Source: Bog-756 sp963845485 (GTDB taxonomy: Bacteria; Actinomycetota; Acidimicrobiia; Acidimicrobiales; RAAP-2). From it: 64,000 nt of DNA. The DNA lies in NCBI GenBank assembly GCA_963845485.1, contig CAWJSI010000014.1, forward strand, positions 372,001 to 436,000. Reading direction: 5' to 3'. The position numbers were made by a program, and so were the translations under genes. Every line of letters begins with the position of its first letter. Within the stretch, counting starts at the first letter, position 1. Of this stretch, positions 23,042 to 31,330 are shown in pieces. A model generated the notes under the pieces. It saw nothing but the letters and a program-made list of their open reading frames with translations. It made no database searches and was not told the origin of the DNA.

Positions 23042-24412
23042 ATGAGTGAGCAGGCCGACGTGATCGTGGTGGGGTTGGGCCCCGGGGGCGAGGATGTGGC
23101 CGGGCGGCTGGCCGAGGCGGGCCTCGACGTGGTCGGCGTGGAGGCCGAGCTGGTCGGTGGGGAGTGCCCCTACTGGGGGTGCGTCCCCTCCAAGATGATG
23201 ATCCGGGCCGCCGACCTGCTGGCCGAGGCGGGGCGGGTGTCCGGCCTGGCCGGTACCGCTTCGGTGCGTCCGGACTGGTCCCCGGTGGCCCGCCGCATCC
23301 GGGAGGAGGCCACCGACACCTGGGACGACACCGTGGCGGCCAAGCGCTTCGAGGACAAAGGTGGGCGGCTCGTGCGGGGATGGGGCCGTCTGGAGGGGCC
23401 GAACCAGGTGGTGGTGGGGGACAGGGCCATCGAGGCGTCGAAGGCCGTCGTCGTGAACATCGGCACCCGGGCGTGGATCCCGCCGGTGGCCGGGCTGGCC
23501 GGCACCCCGTACTGGACCAATCGCGAGGCCATCGAGACCGAAGCCGTGCCCGCCTCGCTCATCGTGCTCGGCGGCGGGGCCATCGGCGCCGAGCTGGCCC
23601 AAGTGTTCTCCCGGTTCGGCTCCCACGTCACAGTCCTCGAGGCCGGCCCGCTGCTCGTCGGCCCCGAGGAGCCCGAGGCCGGTTCGCTGTTGGCCGAGGT
23701 GTTCGCCGACGAGGGGATCGACGTCCACACCGCGGTGGAGATCGAGGCCGTCCACCATGACGGTCACCGCTTCGCCGTCTCGTTCGAGCAGGGTGAGCCC
23801 GTGGTGTCCGACCGCCTGTTGGTGGCGGCGGGCCGTCGGCCCGACCTGGCCCAGCTGAACGTGGCCTCCATCGGCCTCGACCAGTCGGCCCGGGCGCTGC
23901 CGGTCGACGACCACATGCGGGTCGTGGGGGCGTCGGGCGTCTGGGCGGTGGGGGACGCCGTCGGGCATGGTGCCTTCACCCACATGTCCATGTACCAGGC
24001 GGACATCGTGGTCAACGACATCCTCGGCCGCCAGGTGGTCCCGGCCGACTACCGGGCGGTGCCCCGGGTGACCTTCACCGATCCGGAGATCGGCTCGGTG
24101 GGACTGACCGAACGGGCTGCCCGGGACCAGGGCATCCAGGTGCGGGTGGGGTCGGCTTCCATCACCGAGTCGGCCCGGGGCTGGATCCACAAGGCCGGGA
24201 ACCGGGGCTTCATCAAGCTGGTCGAAGACTCCGAGCGGGGCGTGCTGGTCGGAGCGACCTCGGTGGGACCGGCCGGCGGCGAGGTCCTAGGACTGTTGAC
24301 CCTCGCCGTCCACGCCGCCGTGCCCACTACCGAGCTCCGCCACATGGTGTACGCCTACCCGACCTTCCACCGGGCCATCGGCGATGCGGTGAAGGACCTG
24401 CTGGGGGGCTGA
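23042..24412 (+). CDS. FAD-dependent pyridine nucleotide-disulfide oxidoreductase-like protein
   Basis: 456 aa. FAD-binding VIVVGLGPGGEDVAGRL, redox-active pair in GGECPYWGCVPSK (CxxxxC), NAD(P)-binding IVLGGGAIGAELAQVFSRFG and a second FAD segment VWAVGDAVGHGAFTH. The dimerisation domain ends VYAYPTFHRAIGDAVKDLL, where dihydrolipoyl or mercuric reductases have the His-Pro-Thr-x-x-Glu dyad. The catalytic His is Tyr and the Glu is not conserved, so the electron acceptor probably differs from lipoamide or mycothione. AAAGGAG precedes the ATG. Substrate not assigned. Confidence 0.85.
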   Translation: MSEQADVIVVGLGPGGEDVAGRLAEAGLDVVGVEAELVGGECPYWGCVPSKMMIRAADLLAEAGRVSGLAGTASVRPDWSPVARRIREEATDTWDDTVAAKRFEDKGGRLVRGWGRLEGPNQVVVGDRAIEASKAVVVNIGTRAWIPPVAGLAGTPYWTNREAIETEAVPASLIVLGGGAIGAELAQVFSRFGSHVTVLEAGPLLVGPEEPEAGSLLAEVFADEGIDVHTAVEIEAVHHDGHRFAVSFEQGEPVVSDRLLVAAGRRPDLAQLNVASIGLDQSARALPVDDHMRVVGASGVWAVGDAVGHGAFTHMSMYQADIVVNDILGRQVVPADYRAVPRVTFTDPEIGSVGLTERAARDQGIQVRVGSASITESARGWIHKAGNRGFIKLVEDSERGVLVGATSVGPAGGEVLGLLTLAVHAAVPTTELRHMVYAYPTFHRAIGDAVKDLLGG

Positions 24413-24437
24413 CGGCCCTGGCCGACGGGGGATGCGC

Positions 24438-25421
24438 CTAGGACGACGGGCGGGCCAGGGTGAGGAGGAACTCGTCGCCGTCCGAGGGCCACATGGTCTC
24501 GACGACGAAGCCACACTCGCTGAGCTCCATGGCCAGGGCGTCCGTCGTGAACTTGGTGCTGATCTCGGTCAGCATCTCCTCGCCGGCGGCGAAGGTCAGG
24601 TCCAAGTCGAGATCGGACACCGAGATGTGCTGATCCACCGTCGAGCGCAGCCACATCTCGATCCGCTGGTCCGCCTCGTTCCAGCGGGCCACGTGGTCGA
24701 AGCGTTCCGGCTGGAAGTCGGCCCCGAGCTCGCGGTTGAGTACCAAGAGCACATTCCGGTTGAACTCGGCGGTGACGCCGGCGTCGTCGTCGTAGGCCTT
24801 GACCAGACGGGTCCGGTCCTTCACCAGGTCGGTGCCGAGGAGCAGGCGGTCGTCCATCGACATCACCTTGCCCAGCTGGATGAGGAACGAACGGCGCTCG
24901 GTCGGGTCGAGGTTGCCGATGGTGCCCCCGAGGAAGGCGAACAGACGCACCCCGTCGTGGGGGAGGCGGTCGAGGTGCTGGTGGAAGTCGCCGACCACAG
25001 CGCTCACGGCCACCCCGGGGTACTCCTCGGACAGGGCGGTGGCCGCCTCCCAGATGGTGGTGTCACTGACGTCGAGGGGCACGAAGCGCCGGAGCCGACC
25101 ATTGGCCGCCATGGCGTCGAGGAGGAGTCGCGACTTGTCGCAGGTGCCCGCCCCGAGCTCGACGAGGGTGTCGGCGTCCGAGACGCTGGCGATGTCACCG
25201 GCATGGGCGTCGAGGATCGAGCGTTCGGCGCGGGTCGGGTAGTACTCGGGCAGGCGGGTGATGTCGTCGAAGAGCTGACTGCCCCGATCGTCGTAGAAGT
25301 AGACGGGGGGAAGACTCTTCGGGACGGCCGTGAGACCGGTGCGGACGTCAGCCTCCAGGGCGCCGCGCAGGTCGGTGCCGGACAGGTGGACATCGAGGGT
25401 GGGAGGAATGACAGTGGTCAT
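24438..25421 (-). CDS. egtD: L-histidine N(alpha)-methyltransferase EgtD
   Basis: Trimethylates histidine with SAM to hercynine, the first step of ergothioneine synthesis. The sequence LPPVYFYDDRGSQLFDDITRLPEYYPTRAERSIL, the SAM motif TLVELGAGTCDKSRLLLDAM and the C-terminal FTTDALAMELSECGFVVE are typical. The start ATG (MTTVIPPTLDV) gives 327 aa; the frame extends upstream across the gap to egtB, where the same TTVIPP coding is partly duplicated. Second gene of the egtB-egtD operon. Confidence 0.95.
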   Translation of the reverse strand: MTTVIPPTLDVHLSGTDLRGALEADVRTGLTAVPKSLPPVYFYDDRGSQLFDDITRLPEYYPTRAERSILDAHAGDIASVSDADTLVELGAGTCDKSRLLLDAMAANGRLRRFVPLDVSDTTIWEAATALSEEYPGVAVSAVVGDFHQHLDRLPHDGVRLFAFLGGTIGNLDPTERRSFLIQLGKVMSMDDRLLLGTDLVKDRTRLVKAYDDDAGVTAEFNRNVLLVLNRELGADFQPERFDHVARWNEADQRIEMWLRSTVDQHISVSDLDLDLTFAAGEEMLTEISTKFTTDALAMELSECGFVVETMWPSDGDEFLLTLARPSS

Positions 25422-25471
25422 GGTCGCTCGGTTCCTTCGGTGCAGGGGTCGTGGGGGGATGACGGTGGTGG

Positions 25472-26719
25472 TCAGCTGTCCCGGGCCAGCCGGAGGCCGG
25501 AGAAGGCCCACCGGGCCGCAGGCGGGAAGAAGTTCCGGTAGGTGGTCCGCACGTGACCGGGCGGGGTGACGCAGGATCCGCCCCGCAGCACGTGCTGGTT
25601 GACCATGAACTTCCCGTTGTACTCACCCACCGCACCGGCGGCCGGCTGGAAGCCGGGATAGGGGCTGTAGGCCGAGGCCGTCCACTGCCAGACGTCGCCG
25701 AACGGGCCCCTGTCGGTGGTGGAAGGGGAAGGGTGGAGGACGGACCGGTCGAGGAAGTGGCCACCGACCGGATGCCGGGCCGCCATCACCTCCCACTCGG
25801 CCTCGGTCGGGAGGCGGTGACCGGACCAGCGGGCGAACGCGTCGGCCTCGTAGTAGCTGACGTGGCACACCGGCTGGCCGGGGTTGAGATCGGCGGGTCC
25901 CCCGAGGGTGAACTCGCGCCACTCGCCATCGACCACCGACCAGTAGAGGGGCGCCTCCCACCGCTCGGCTTGGACAGTGGCCCAGCCGTCGGACAGCCAC
26001 AGCTCGGGCCGGTGGTAGCCGCCGTCATCGATGAAGGCCGACCACTCCCCGCAGGTGACCGGTCGGTCGGCCAGGGCGTAGGCGCCGATATGGACCGGGT
26101 GGCGGGGGAGCTCGTTGTCGAAGCTGAAGGTGTCGCCGCAGTGCCCGATCTCGGCCAGACCGGCCGCCACCTCGGTCCACGTGAGGGGAGGGCTCTCGGC
26201 CGCGGGGATGGTGCGGAGGTCGTCGTACGCCGGGAGCAGCGGATTGCGGGAGAGCACATGCTTGATGTCCATCAACAGGAGCTCTTGGTGCTGCTGTTCG
26301 TGTTGGATCCCGAGTTCCACCAGCGGTGCGACATCGGGACCGCGCTCGTCCAGCAGTTCGGCCATCGACTCGTCCACCGAGCGGCGGTAGGCGGCGACCT
26401 CCTCGATCCCCGGGCGGGACACCAGCCCCCGGTCGTGGCGCGGGTACCGGGCTCCGACACCCTCGTAGTAGGAGTTGAACAGGTAGCCGAATGCCGGGTG
26501 GAAGGGTTGGTAGCCCGGGAGCTTCGGGCCGAGGAGGAACGTCTCGAAGAACCAGGAGGTGTGGGCCCGATGCCACTTGGTCGGACTCACGTCGGGCATC
26601 GACTGGACCGTCTGGTCCTCGGCCGACAGCGGCGCGGCCAGCGACTCGGTGAGCGCCCGGGTGGCGAAGAAGCGGTCGGTGATCGTCCGATCCCCGGTGG
26701 TCGTCAGTAGATCGGTCAT
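25472..26719 (-). CDS. egtB: Hercynine oxygenase EgtB (ergothioneine sulfoxide synthase)
   Basis: Non-heme iron enzyme that attaches a cysteine-derived thiol to hercynine with O2. The N-terminal DinB-like domain contains the iron-ligand segment IQHEQQHQELLLMDIKHVL. The C-terminal formylglycine-generating-enzyme-like domain begins near ELPRHPVHIGAYALADRPVTCGEW and ends VLRGGSCVTPPGHVRTTYRNFF. The ATG has GGGAGGAG upstream; 415 aa. egtA, egtC and egtE are not adjacent, so whether it uses gamma-glutamylcysteine or cysteine cannot be judged. The 50-nt gap to egtD supports an operon. Confidence 0.94.
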   Translation of the reverse strand: MTDLLTTTGDRTITDRFFATRALTESLAAPLSAEDQTVQSMPDVSPTKWHRAHTSWFFETFLLGPKLPGYQPFHPAFGYLFNSYYEGVGARYPRHDRGLVSRPGIEEVAAYRRSVDESMAELLDERGPDVAPLVELGIQHEQQHQELLLMDIKHVLSRNPLLPAYDDLRTIPAAESPPLTWTEVAAGLAEIGHCGDTFSFDNELPRHPVHIGAYALADRPVTCGEWSAFIDDGGYHRPELWLSDGWATVQAERWEAPLYWSVVDGEWREFTLGGPADLNPGQPVCHVSYYEADAFARWSGHRLPTEAEWEVMAARHPVGGHFLDRSVLHPSPSTTDRGPFGDVWQWTASAYSPYPGFQPAAGAVGEYNGKFMVNQHVLRGGSCVTPPGHVRTTYRNFFPPAARWAFSGLRLARDS

Positions 26720-26792
26720 CCCCGCTCCTCCCGGTCCACGGTGGGGATCGAAACGAAGGCAGCCGGCCGTCCCGGTCCGCCTTCGGAGAGAG

Positions 26793-26798
26793 AACTTA
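26793..26798 (-). promoter_or_regulatory. Possible -10 box TAAGTT for egtB
   Basis: TAAGTT on the minus strand, about 75 nt upstream of the egtB ATG. A weak TGCTTG lies 17 nt further upstream. The remaining sequence to 26999 shows nothing else recognisable. Confidence 0.3.
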
Positions 26799-26999
26799 CC
26801 CGGAAGCGCCCGGATCAAGCACGGCGGGGTGATGCCGCCCGTGTCGGAGGACCTGCCGGTCGGTGGCCCGGGTCCGCCCGCCGTACCGCCACAATTGCCG
26901 CTGGGCAGCCCCGGGAGCGACCCCGCGGTGCTCCTCGGCCGAGCGGCGCCGTCCCCTCGGACCACCGGGCCCTCCGGACAGCGGCCCGGGGCGCCGAGC

Positions 27000-28100
27000 T
27001 CAGGCCACCGGGCCGGCGCCCGGTGGTCCGTTGGGGGCTCTGGCGGGTGGGACGGACACGGTGGTCACTACCTCAGCCGGCGACCCGGACTCCGGTACGG
27101 ACCCGGCCCGGGGGCGGGTGAGGATGATCTGAACCGAGGCCACCACCAGCACGACGATGGTGACCACACGCTCGCTCCGCCCCACCTCCTCGAACACCGC
27201 GTAGAGCTGGATGCCGATGGCCAGGGCCTGGGCGATGAGGGCGAGGGCGACGGCCCGCATGCCGGTGACCCGTCCGTGTCCCTCCGGGTCGTCGTGGGTC
27301 GGGACCCAGGCCCCATAGGCGATGGCCAACGCCCCGATGGTCCAGACGAAGTCGTAGCCGTTGCCCTGGGCCACGCCCCGGGCTTCCTGGACGGCGAAGG
27401 CGGCGTCGGCGATGGTCGTGGCCAGGATGCCCACGCCGATGAGCAGCCACATGCGGTCCGGCTTCCAGCCGAGGAGGCCGTAGACGCCGAGGAGCGTGCC
27501 GATCAACAGCACGTCGAGGACGGGATAGCTGAAGTCGACCACGATGGCCAGCCATCCCCGATGGGATTCCTCGGCCACCGGCTGGACGACGAGTGCGAAT
27601 CCGGCCACGAGCACGATGAGGGTGACGGCGATGCCGTCCATCCAACGGTGTAGTTCGAAGTCGCGGAAGCGGACCCGGATCAGAAACACGATGCCCACCA
27701 CCATCAGCGGATACCAGAGCAACCAGAAGATGTCGGCGAAGGTCGGGTAGGGAGGGTTGGGATTCCCTCCGAACGCCAGGGTCCAACCGATCGTCCCCAC
27801 GCACCAGACCGCCATGGCCAGCCCGAAGGCGAGCCAGGCCCGACGGGCCGTGGGCTCGAAGAAGGCGCGGGCCAGCATCAAGGTGGCGGCGGCAGCGAGC
27901 ACCAGATCGTGGAGCCACGACTGGTAGAGCGACGCCGGGCCTCCGATCCAGCCCAGGTCCCCGGCGGCCTCGAGCGCGGTCATGATGGCCAAGAGTGCCC
28001 AGACGTACCGGAGCGCATCTGGCGAGTCGACGAGCTCGCCCTCGGCATCGACCCTGGGGCCGGCACCACGCCGCGGACGGGGCACGGGAACCCGGTTCAT
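27000..28100 (-). CDS. Multi-pass membrane protein resembling the sensor module of actinobacterial GGDEF proteins
   Basis: 366 aa with about nine predicted membrane spans and a short cytoplasmic tail rich in Pro/Gly. The pattern YPTFADIFWLLWYPLMVVGIVFLIRVR, then HRWMDGIAVTLIVLVAG, VDFSYPVLDVLLIGTLLGVYGLLGWKPDRMWLLIG and ADAAFAVQEARG is the repeated layout I know from membrane N-termini of diguanylate cyclases and histidine kinases in actinobacteria, but no GGDEF, EAL or kinase domain follows. It may be a stand-alone sensor or a transporter-like protein. Function unknown. Confidence 0.65.
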   Translation of the reverse strand: MNRVPVPRPRRGAGPRVDAEGELVDSPDALRYVWALLAIMTALEAAGDLGWIGGPASLYQSWLHDLVLAAAATLMLARAFFEPTARRAWLAFGLAMAVWCVGTIGWTLAFGGNPNPPYPTFADIFWLLWYPLMVVGIVFLIRVRFRDFELHRWMDGIAVTLIVLVAGFALVVQPVAEESHRGWLAIVVDFSYPVLDVLLIGTLLGVYGLLGWKPDRMWLLIGVGILATTIADAAFAVQEARGVAQGNGYDFVWTIGALAIAYGAWVPTHDDPEGHGRVTGMRAVALALIAQALAIGIQLYAVFEEVGRSERVVTIVVLVVASVQIILTRPRAGSVPESGSPAEVVTTVSVPPARAPNGPPGAGPVA

Positions 28101-28240
28101 GACGACTGGTGGTGTGGGGTACTGGCCATGGTGGCTCGTCTCTGCCGGCCCTCGGTCCTCCTTGCAGAGGCCGTCTTCTCGGCGCTATCCAATCAGCTCG
28201 GCGGTCGCCCGACCAAGAACTTGCTGTCTGGCGTGGCCTC

Positions 28241-28254
28241 CTGGTGTGCACCAG
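28241..28254. repeat. Palindrome CTGGTG-TG-CACCAG
   Basis: A perfect 6-bp inverted repeat in the 206-nt gap between the membrane protein gene and the TetR gene, about 140 nt upstream of the membrane protein start. Possible operator; no clear promoter beside it. Confidence 0.3.
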
Positions 28255-28306
28255 TTGGCTACCCGGGCCTCTGGCGATGCCGGACCACGAGGCTGGGCCA
28301 CCCGGA

Positions 28307-28927
28307 TCAGTGCGCCCCTACCCCCTCGAGCGCATTGCGCACGAGCGTCTCGGCCAAGCCGTCGTCGAGCGCCCGGTGACCCATCATGAGCCTCCAGTAG
28401 AGCGGCGCGAAGAGCTGGTCCATCACGGCGGCGATATCGACGTCGGCCCGGATCTGGGAGCGGTCCACGGCCCGCTGCAGCACCGCGGTGGTGGCCTCCC
28501 TCCGGGGAAGGAGCCAACCCGTCCGGAGCGTCTCGGCCAGAGCGGGATCGGTCTGGGCCCGCCCGATCAGTTCGGCCATGATCTCACCGGCCCGCCCCTG
28601 GAAGGTGTGGATGAGCAGGCGGAGCTGCGTCGTCAGGTCGGCGGCCACATCGCCGGTGTCGACGTAGGTGTAGGTCTCGTCGAACCTGCGGAAGTAGGCG
28701 TCCACCGCCACCGATCCCCGCGATGGCCACCACTTGTAGATGGTCACCTTGCTCACGCCGGCCCGAGCGGCGATGGCCTCCATGGTGGCCGCCGATAGTC
28801 CCCCCTCGATCAACAGCTCGGCCGCAGCCTCGAGGACCGCCACCCGGGCGCGCTCACTTCGTGGTCTGCCGACCGTGGCCGGTTTCACCGGACGATCAGG
28901 GCTGTCCGTCGTCGCACCGTAAATCAT
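28307..28927 (-). CDS. TetR-family repressor, divergent to an MFS exporter
   Basis: 206 aa starting at ATG 28927 (MIYGATTDSPDRP). The N-terminal helix-turn-helix is evident: RSERARVAVLEAAAELLIEGGLSAATMEAIAARAGVSKVTIYKWWPSRG. The C-terminal ligand/dimer domain resembles the TetR_C group with LRLLIHTFQGRAGEIMAELIGRAQ. An upstream in-frame ATG at 28960 exists, but the -10 box TACGCT ends 6 nt before 28927, giving a leaderless start, and the longer version would put the operator inside the gene. Expected to repress itself and the divergent transporter. Confidence 0.85.
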   Translation of the reverse strand: MIYGATTDSPDRPVKPATVGRPRSERARVAVLEAAAELLIEGGLSAATMEAIAARAGVSKVTIYKWWPSRGSVAVDAYFRRFDETYTYVDTGDVAADLTTQLRLLIHTFQGRAGEIMAELIGRAQTDPALAETLRTGWLLPRREATTAVLQRAVDRSQIRADVDIAAVMDQLFAPLYWRLMMGHRALDDGLAETLVRNALEGVGAH

Positions 28928-28941
28928 GTACGTAGCGTACA
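28927..28941. promoter_or_regulatory. Operator TGTACG-TAG-CGTACA between tetR and MFS genes
   Basis: A perfect 15-bp palindrome. On the minus strand it contains the tetR -10 box TACGCT (28939-28934), which ends 6 nt before the tetR ATG. A second partial copy TGTACAC lies 28 bp away near the transporter -10 (TAATGT, 28951-28956). Repressor binding here would block both divergent promoters. Confidence 0.6.
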
Positions 28942-28993
28942 CAAAGGTGTTAATGTACACCGTGTTCAGTTTTAAGCCCTGGAGGGATCCGCC

Positions 28994-30235
28994 GTGGCCC
29001 GTGTGACCGCCGCCAGTTCAGCTCGACCGCGGACGGGTATCAGCCGCGCCCTCGTCTTGTTGTTCGCGGTGTCGTGCGGCGTATCGGTGGCCAACCTCTA
29101 CTACGCCCAGCCGGTCCTCGACGACATCGCCAAATCGTTCGGAACCAGCTCGGGAACGGCCGGACTGGTGGTCACCTTCGCCCAGATCGGTTACGCGGTG
29201 GGCCTGGCCCTGCTCGTTCCCCTGGGTGATCTCGTGACCCGTCGTTGGCTGGTCCCCGGCGTGCTGGTGGTGACCGCGGTCGGGCTCGCCGTCTCGGCCT
29301 CCGCCCCCGATATCGGCGTGCTGATCGCCGTGGGTCTGGTGGTCGGTGCGGGCTCGGTAGCCGCTCAGATTCTGGTGCCGATGGCGGCATCCCTGGCCGA
29401 CGAGGAGCACCGGGGCCACGTGGTCGGCGTCGTCATGAGCGGACTGCTGATGGGGATCTTGTTGGCCCGAACGGTGTCGGGTGTCGTGGCCCAGGCCTCC
29501 AGTTGGAGGGTCGTCTACGTGATGGCGGCCGGGATGACGGTGATACTGGCTCTGGTGCTGCTCCGACGCCTGCCGGGGGAGAGCGAACGCCCGCGCATCG
29601 GCTATGGGACCTTGCTCCGTTCGGCGGCCCTGATGCTCGTCACCGAGTCGCTGCTCCGACGCCGAGCCCTGTTCGGCGCACTGGGCTTCGCTGCCTTCAG
29701 CGTGTTCTGGACCACGATGGCCTTCTTGTTGGCCGGGGCGCCGTACCACTATGACGACCTGACGATCGGGCTGTTCGGACTGGTTGGGGCCAGCGGGGCC
29801 CTGTGTGCCAACGTGGCCGGTCGATGGGCCGACCGCGGATGGACCCGCACCACCACCCTGGTCTTTGCCGGCCTGGTCCTCGTGTCGTTCCTGCCCCTGT
29901 GGTGGGGACGCCACAGCCTGTCCATGCTGATCGTGGGCATCATCCTGCTCGACGTGGGCGTCCAGGGCCTGCAGGTCACCAACCAGTCCCTCATCTACCG
30001 CTTAGCGCCCGATGCCCGCAGCCGCGTGAACTCGGCCTATATGGTCTGTTACTTCGCCGGGGGTGCCATCGGCTCAGCCGTGGGCAGCTCCATCTACGAG
30101 AGTCACCACTGGGGAGGGGTGTGCGTGGTGGGAGCGGCCATTGGAATCGTGGCCACAGTGGCTGCCCTGATCGATGGGATCCGCCGGCCCCGGACGGCGG
30201 CGGGGGTCGGCGTGCTGGTGGCTAAGGCTTCGTAG
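28994..30235 (+). CDS. MFS transporter (drug:H+ antiporter-like)
   Basis: 413 aa, 12 predicted transmembrane helices. The segment VSVANLYYAQPVLDDIAKSFG followed by VGLALLVPLGDLVTRRWLV (motif A-like DxxxRR between TM2 and TM3) and repeated in the second half (VAGRWADRGWTRTTT) fits the MFS, close to the YnfM/arabinose-efflux-like group. GTG start with GGAGGG upstream. Divergent from the TetR gene whose operator lies between them, so probably an inducible efflux pump; substrate unknown. Confidence 0.85.
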   Translation: MARVTAASSARPRTGISRALVLLFAVSCGVSVANLYYAQPVLDDIAKSFGTSSGTAGLVVTFAQIGYAVGLALLVPLGDLVTRRWLVPGVLVVTAVGLAVSASAPDIGVLIAVGLVVGAGSVAAQILVPMAASLADEEHRGHVVGVVMSGLLMGILLARTVSGVVAQASSWRVVYVMAAGMTVILALVLLRRLPGESERPRIGYGTLLRSAALMLVTESLLRRRALFGALGFAAFSVFWTTMAFLLAGAPYHYDDLTIGLFGLVGASGALCANVAGRWADRGWTRTTTLVFAGLVLVSFLPLWWGRHSLSMLIVGIILLDVGVQGLQVTNQSLIYRLAPDARSRVNSAYMVCYFAGGAIGSAVGSSIYESHHWGGVCVVGAAIGIVATVAALIDGIRRPRTAAGVGVLVAKAS

Positions 30236-30263
30236 GTGCCCAGCGCCAAGCCGCCGGCGGGTG

Positions 30264-30629
30264 TCAGAGGCAGGGCAGTGAAAACCACACCGACTTGCCG
30301 GTCTCATTCTCTACGATCCCCCACTCGTCGGCGAGTGAAGAAACGATCATGAGGCCCCGGCCGTGCTCAGCTGATTTCCGGGGCTGGCAGAGGACCGGGA
30401 GCTCGGTGCCACCGTCGGTCACGGTGGCTCGGAGCGTCCTGTTTCCGTGCTCGAGCTCGATCCGAATCGGGGTCCCGCCGTGGACGACGGCATTGGTGAC
30501 CAGCTCGCTTACCATCAGCTCGGCCGTGGTGATGGTGGACTCGGCGCAGCCTGTGAGCTCCGCTCGCACCAGTGACCTCGCCATTGCCGGGCTGTCGGGC
30601 ACCGACGCAAGCGTCTGCACAGTGCTCAT
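30264..30629 (-). CDS. Serine-kinase/anti-sigma-type ATP-binding protein (HATPase_c_2)
   Basis: 121 aa, a single GHKL ATPase domain: the N box MVSELVTNAVVHGG, the DGGTELP segment (G1) and EHGRGLMIVSSLADEWG (G2) are all visible. Such RsbW/SpoIIAB-like proteins in actinobacteria bind anti-sigma-factor antagonists or sigma factors. No partner is adjacent. RBS GAGAAGGTGGGG precedes the ATG. Convergent with the MFS gene. Confidence 0.85.
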   Translation of the reverse strand: MSTVQTLASVPDSPAMARSLVRAELTGCAESTITTAELMVSELVTNAVVHGGTPIRIELEHGNRTLRATVTDGGTELPVLCQPRKSAEHGRGLMIVSSLADEWGIVENETGKSVWFSLPCL

Positions 30630-30948
30630 TGCTGCCCCACCTTCTCTGTCCGCTCCGCCTCAGGCCCTACCCCACGGGATTGCCGGCAAACAGGCGCCGT
30701 CGGGCCGCTTCTTTCGGGCGCGACGGCATCGGGGCCCTGGGGACCGGACCGCGAATGAGGGGCCGGCGGGCCCCGCGGCGGAGGCCGACCACCTGGACGC
30801 CAAATCGGCGTAGCTATCGATGGTCAGGTTCGTCCCGAGCTGAGTCGAACTCGACCTTCGACCCTCGGCCTTGGGCAACTGGACAGCGCGCCTGTAGCCG
30901 TCCGGGATCGACTGGCCTTCGGCCGCCAATCCCGGTTGGAGTACCCCC
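30630..30948. other. 319-nt gap, no convincing gene
   Basis: Between the anti-sigma-type gene and the small membrane ORF. Minus-strand open frames exist but have no family resemblance and no good ribosome-binding site. No hairpin, promoter or RNA motif was recognised. Confidence 0.4.
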
Positions 30949-31116
30949 CTACCGTGGTCGGCTCTCGTCTCGCCGGTACTCCTCGATCCACGCCGACGGA
31001 ACGGTGGCGAGAATCTTGAGGCCTGACTTCGCCAGCCGTTTGGGGATGTACCAAAGGATGGCCCACGCCGCTGCACCGAGGAACGGGATCAGCAACAACA
31101 CTCCCACCAGAGTCAT
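30949..31116 (-). CDS. Small membrane protein (55 aa)
   Basis: Reads MTLVGVLLLIPFLGAAAWAI and continues LWYIPKRLAKSGLKILATVPSAWIEEYRRDESRPR. One N-terminal membrane span is followed by an amphipathic Lys-rich stretch. The ATG overlaps the stop of the preceding 51-aa frame as ATGA, suggesting coupled translation. It has natural amino-acid composition and a sharp stop, so I consider it real although below usual length cut-offs. Family unknown. Confidence 0.45.
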   Translation of the reverse strand: MTLVGVLLLIPFLGAAAWAILWYIPKRLAKSGLKILATVPSAWIEEYRRDESRPR

Positions 31117-31268
31117 GCCGGCAACGATGAGGTGATCTCGTTGCGCCTGGTTTCGACATCAGCCGTGGTGCCAGCAAGGGCGGCATCGCGAATCAACCTG
31201 ACATTCGACTTCGTCGTCTTGGGTGGGGGTCCAACAAGACTAGGTCTCGATGACCATTCTCCTCGCAT
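31113..31268 (-). CDS. Possible small soluble ORF (51 aa) coupled to the membrane ORF
   Basis: Starts ATG at 31268 (MRGEWSSRPS) and ends with RRNEITSSLPA at a TGA sharing bases with the next ATG. Hydrophilic. It may be real, or it and the next frame may be remnants of a single longer gene. AGGTC-poor upstream region with no clear RBS lowers the confidence. It lies in a noticeably less GC-rich patch. Confidence 0.3.
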   Translation of the reverse strand: MRGEWSSRPSLVGPPPKTTKSNVRLIRDAALAGTTADVETRRNEITSSLPA

Positions 31269-31330
31269 CGAAGACCGTATGAAGGTCGCTGTGGTCCGTC
31301 AGTGACGGGCGACCAGATCTGGGTTGATCA

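Noticed and set aside
30660..31076. 138-codon minus-strand frame
   Set aside because: No plausible domain, and the 55-aa membrane frame overlapping it has far better protein character.
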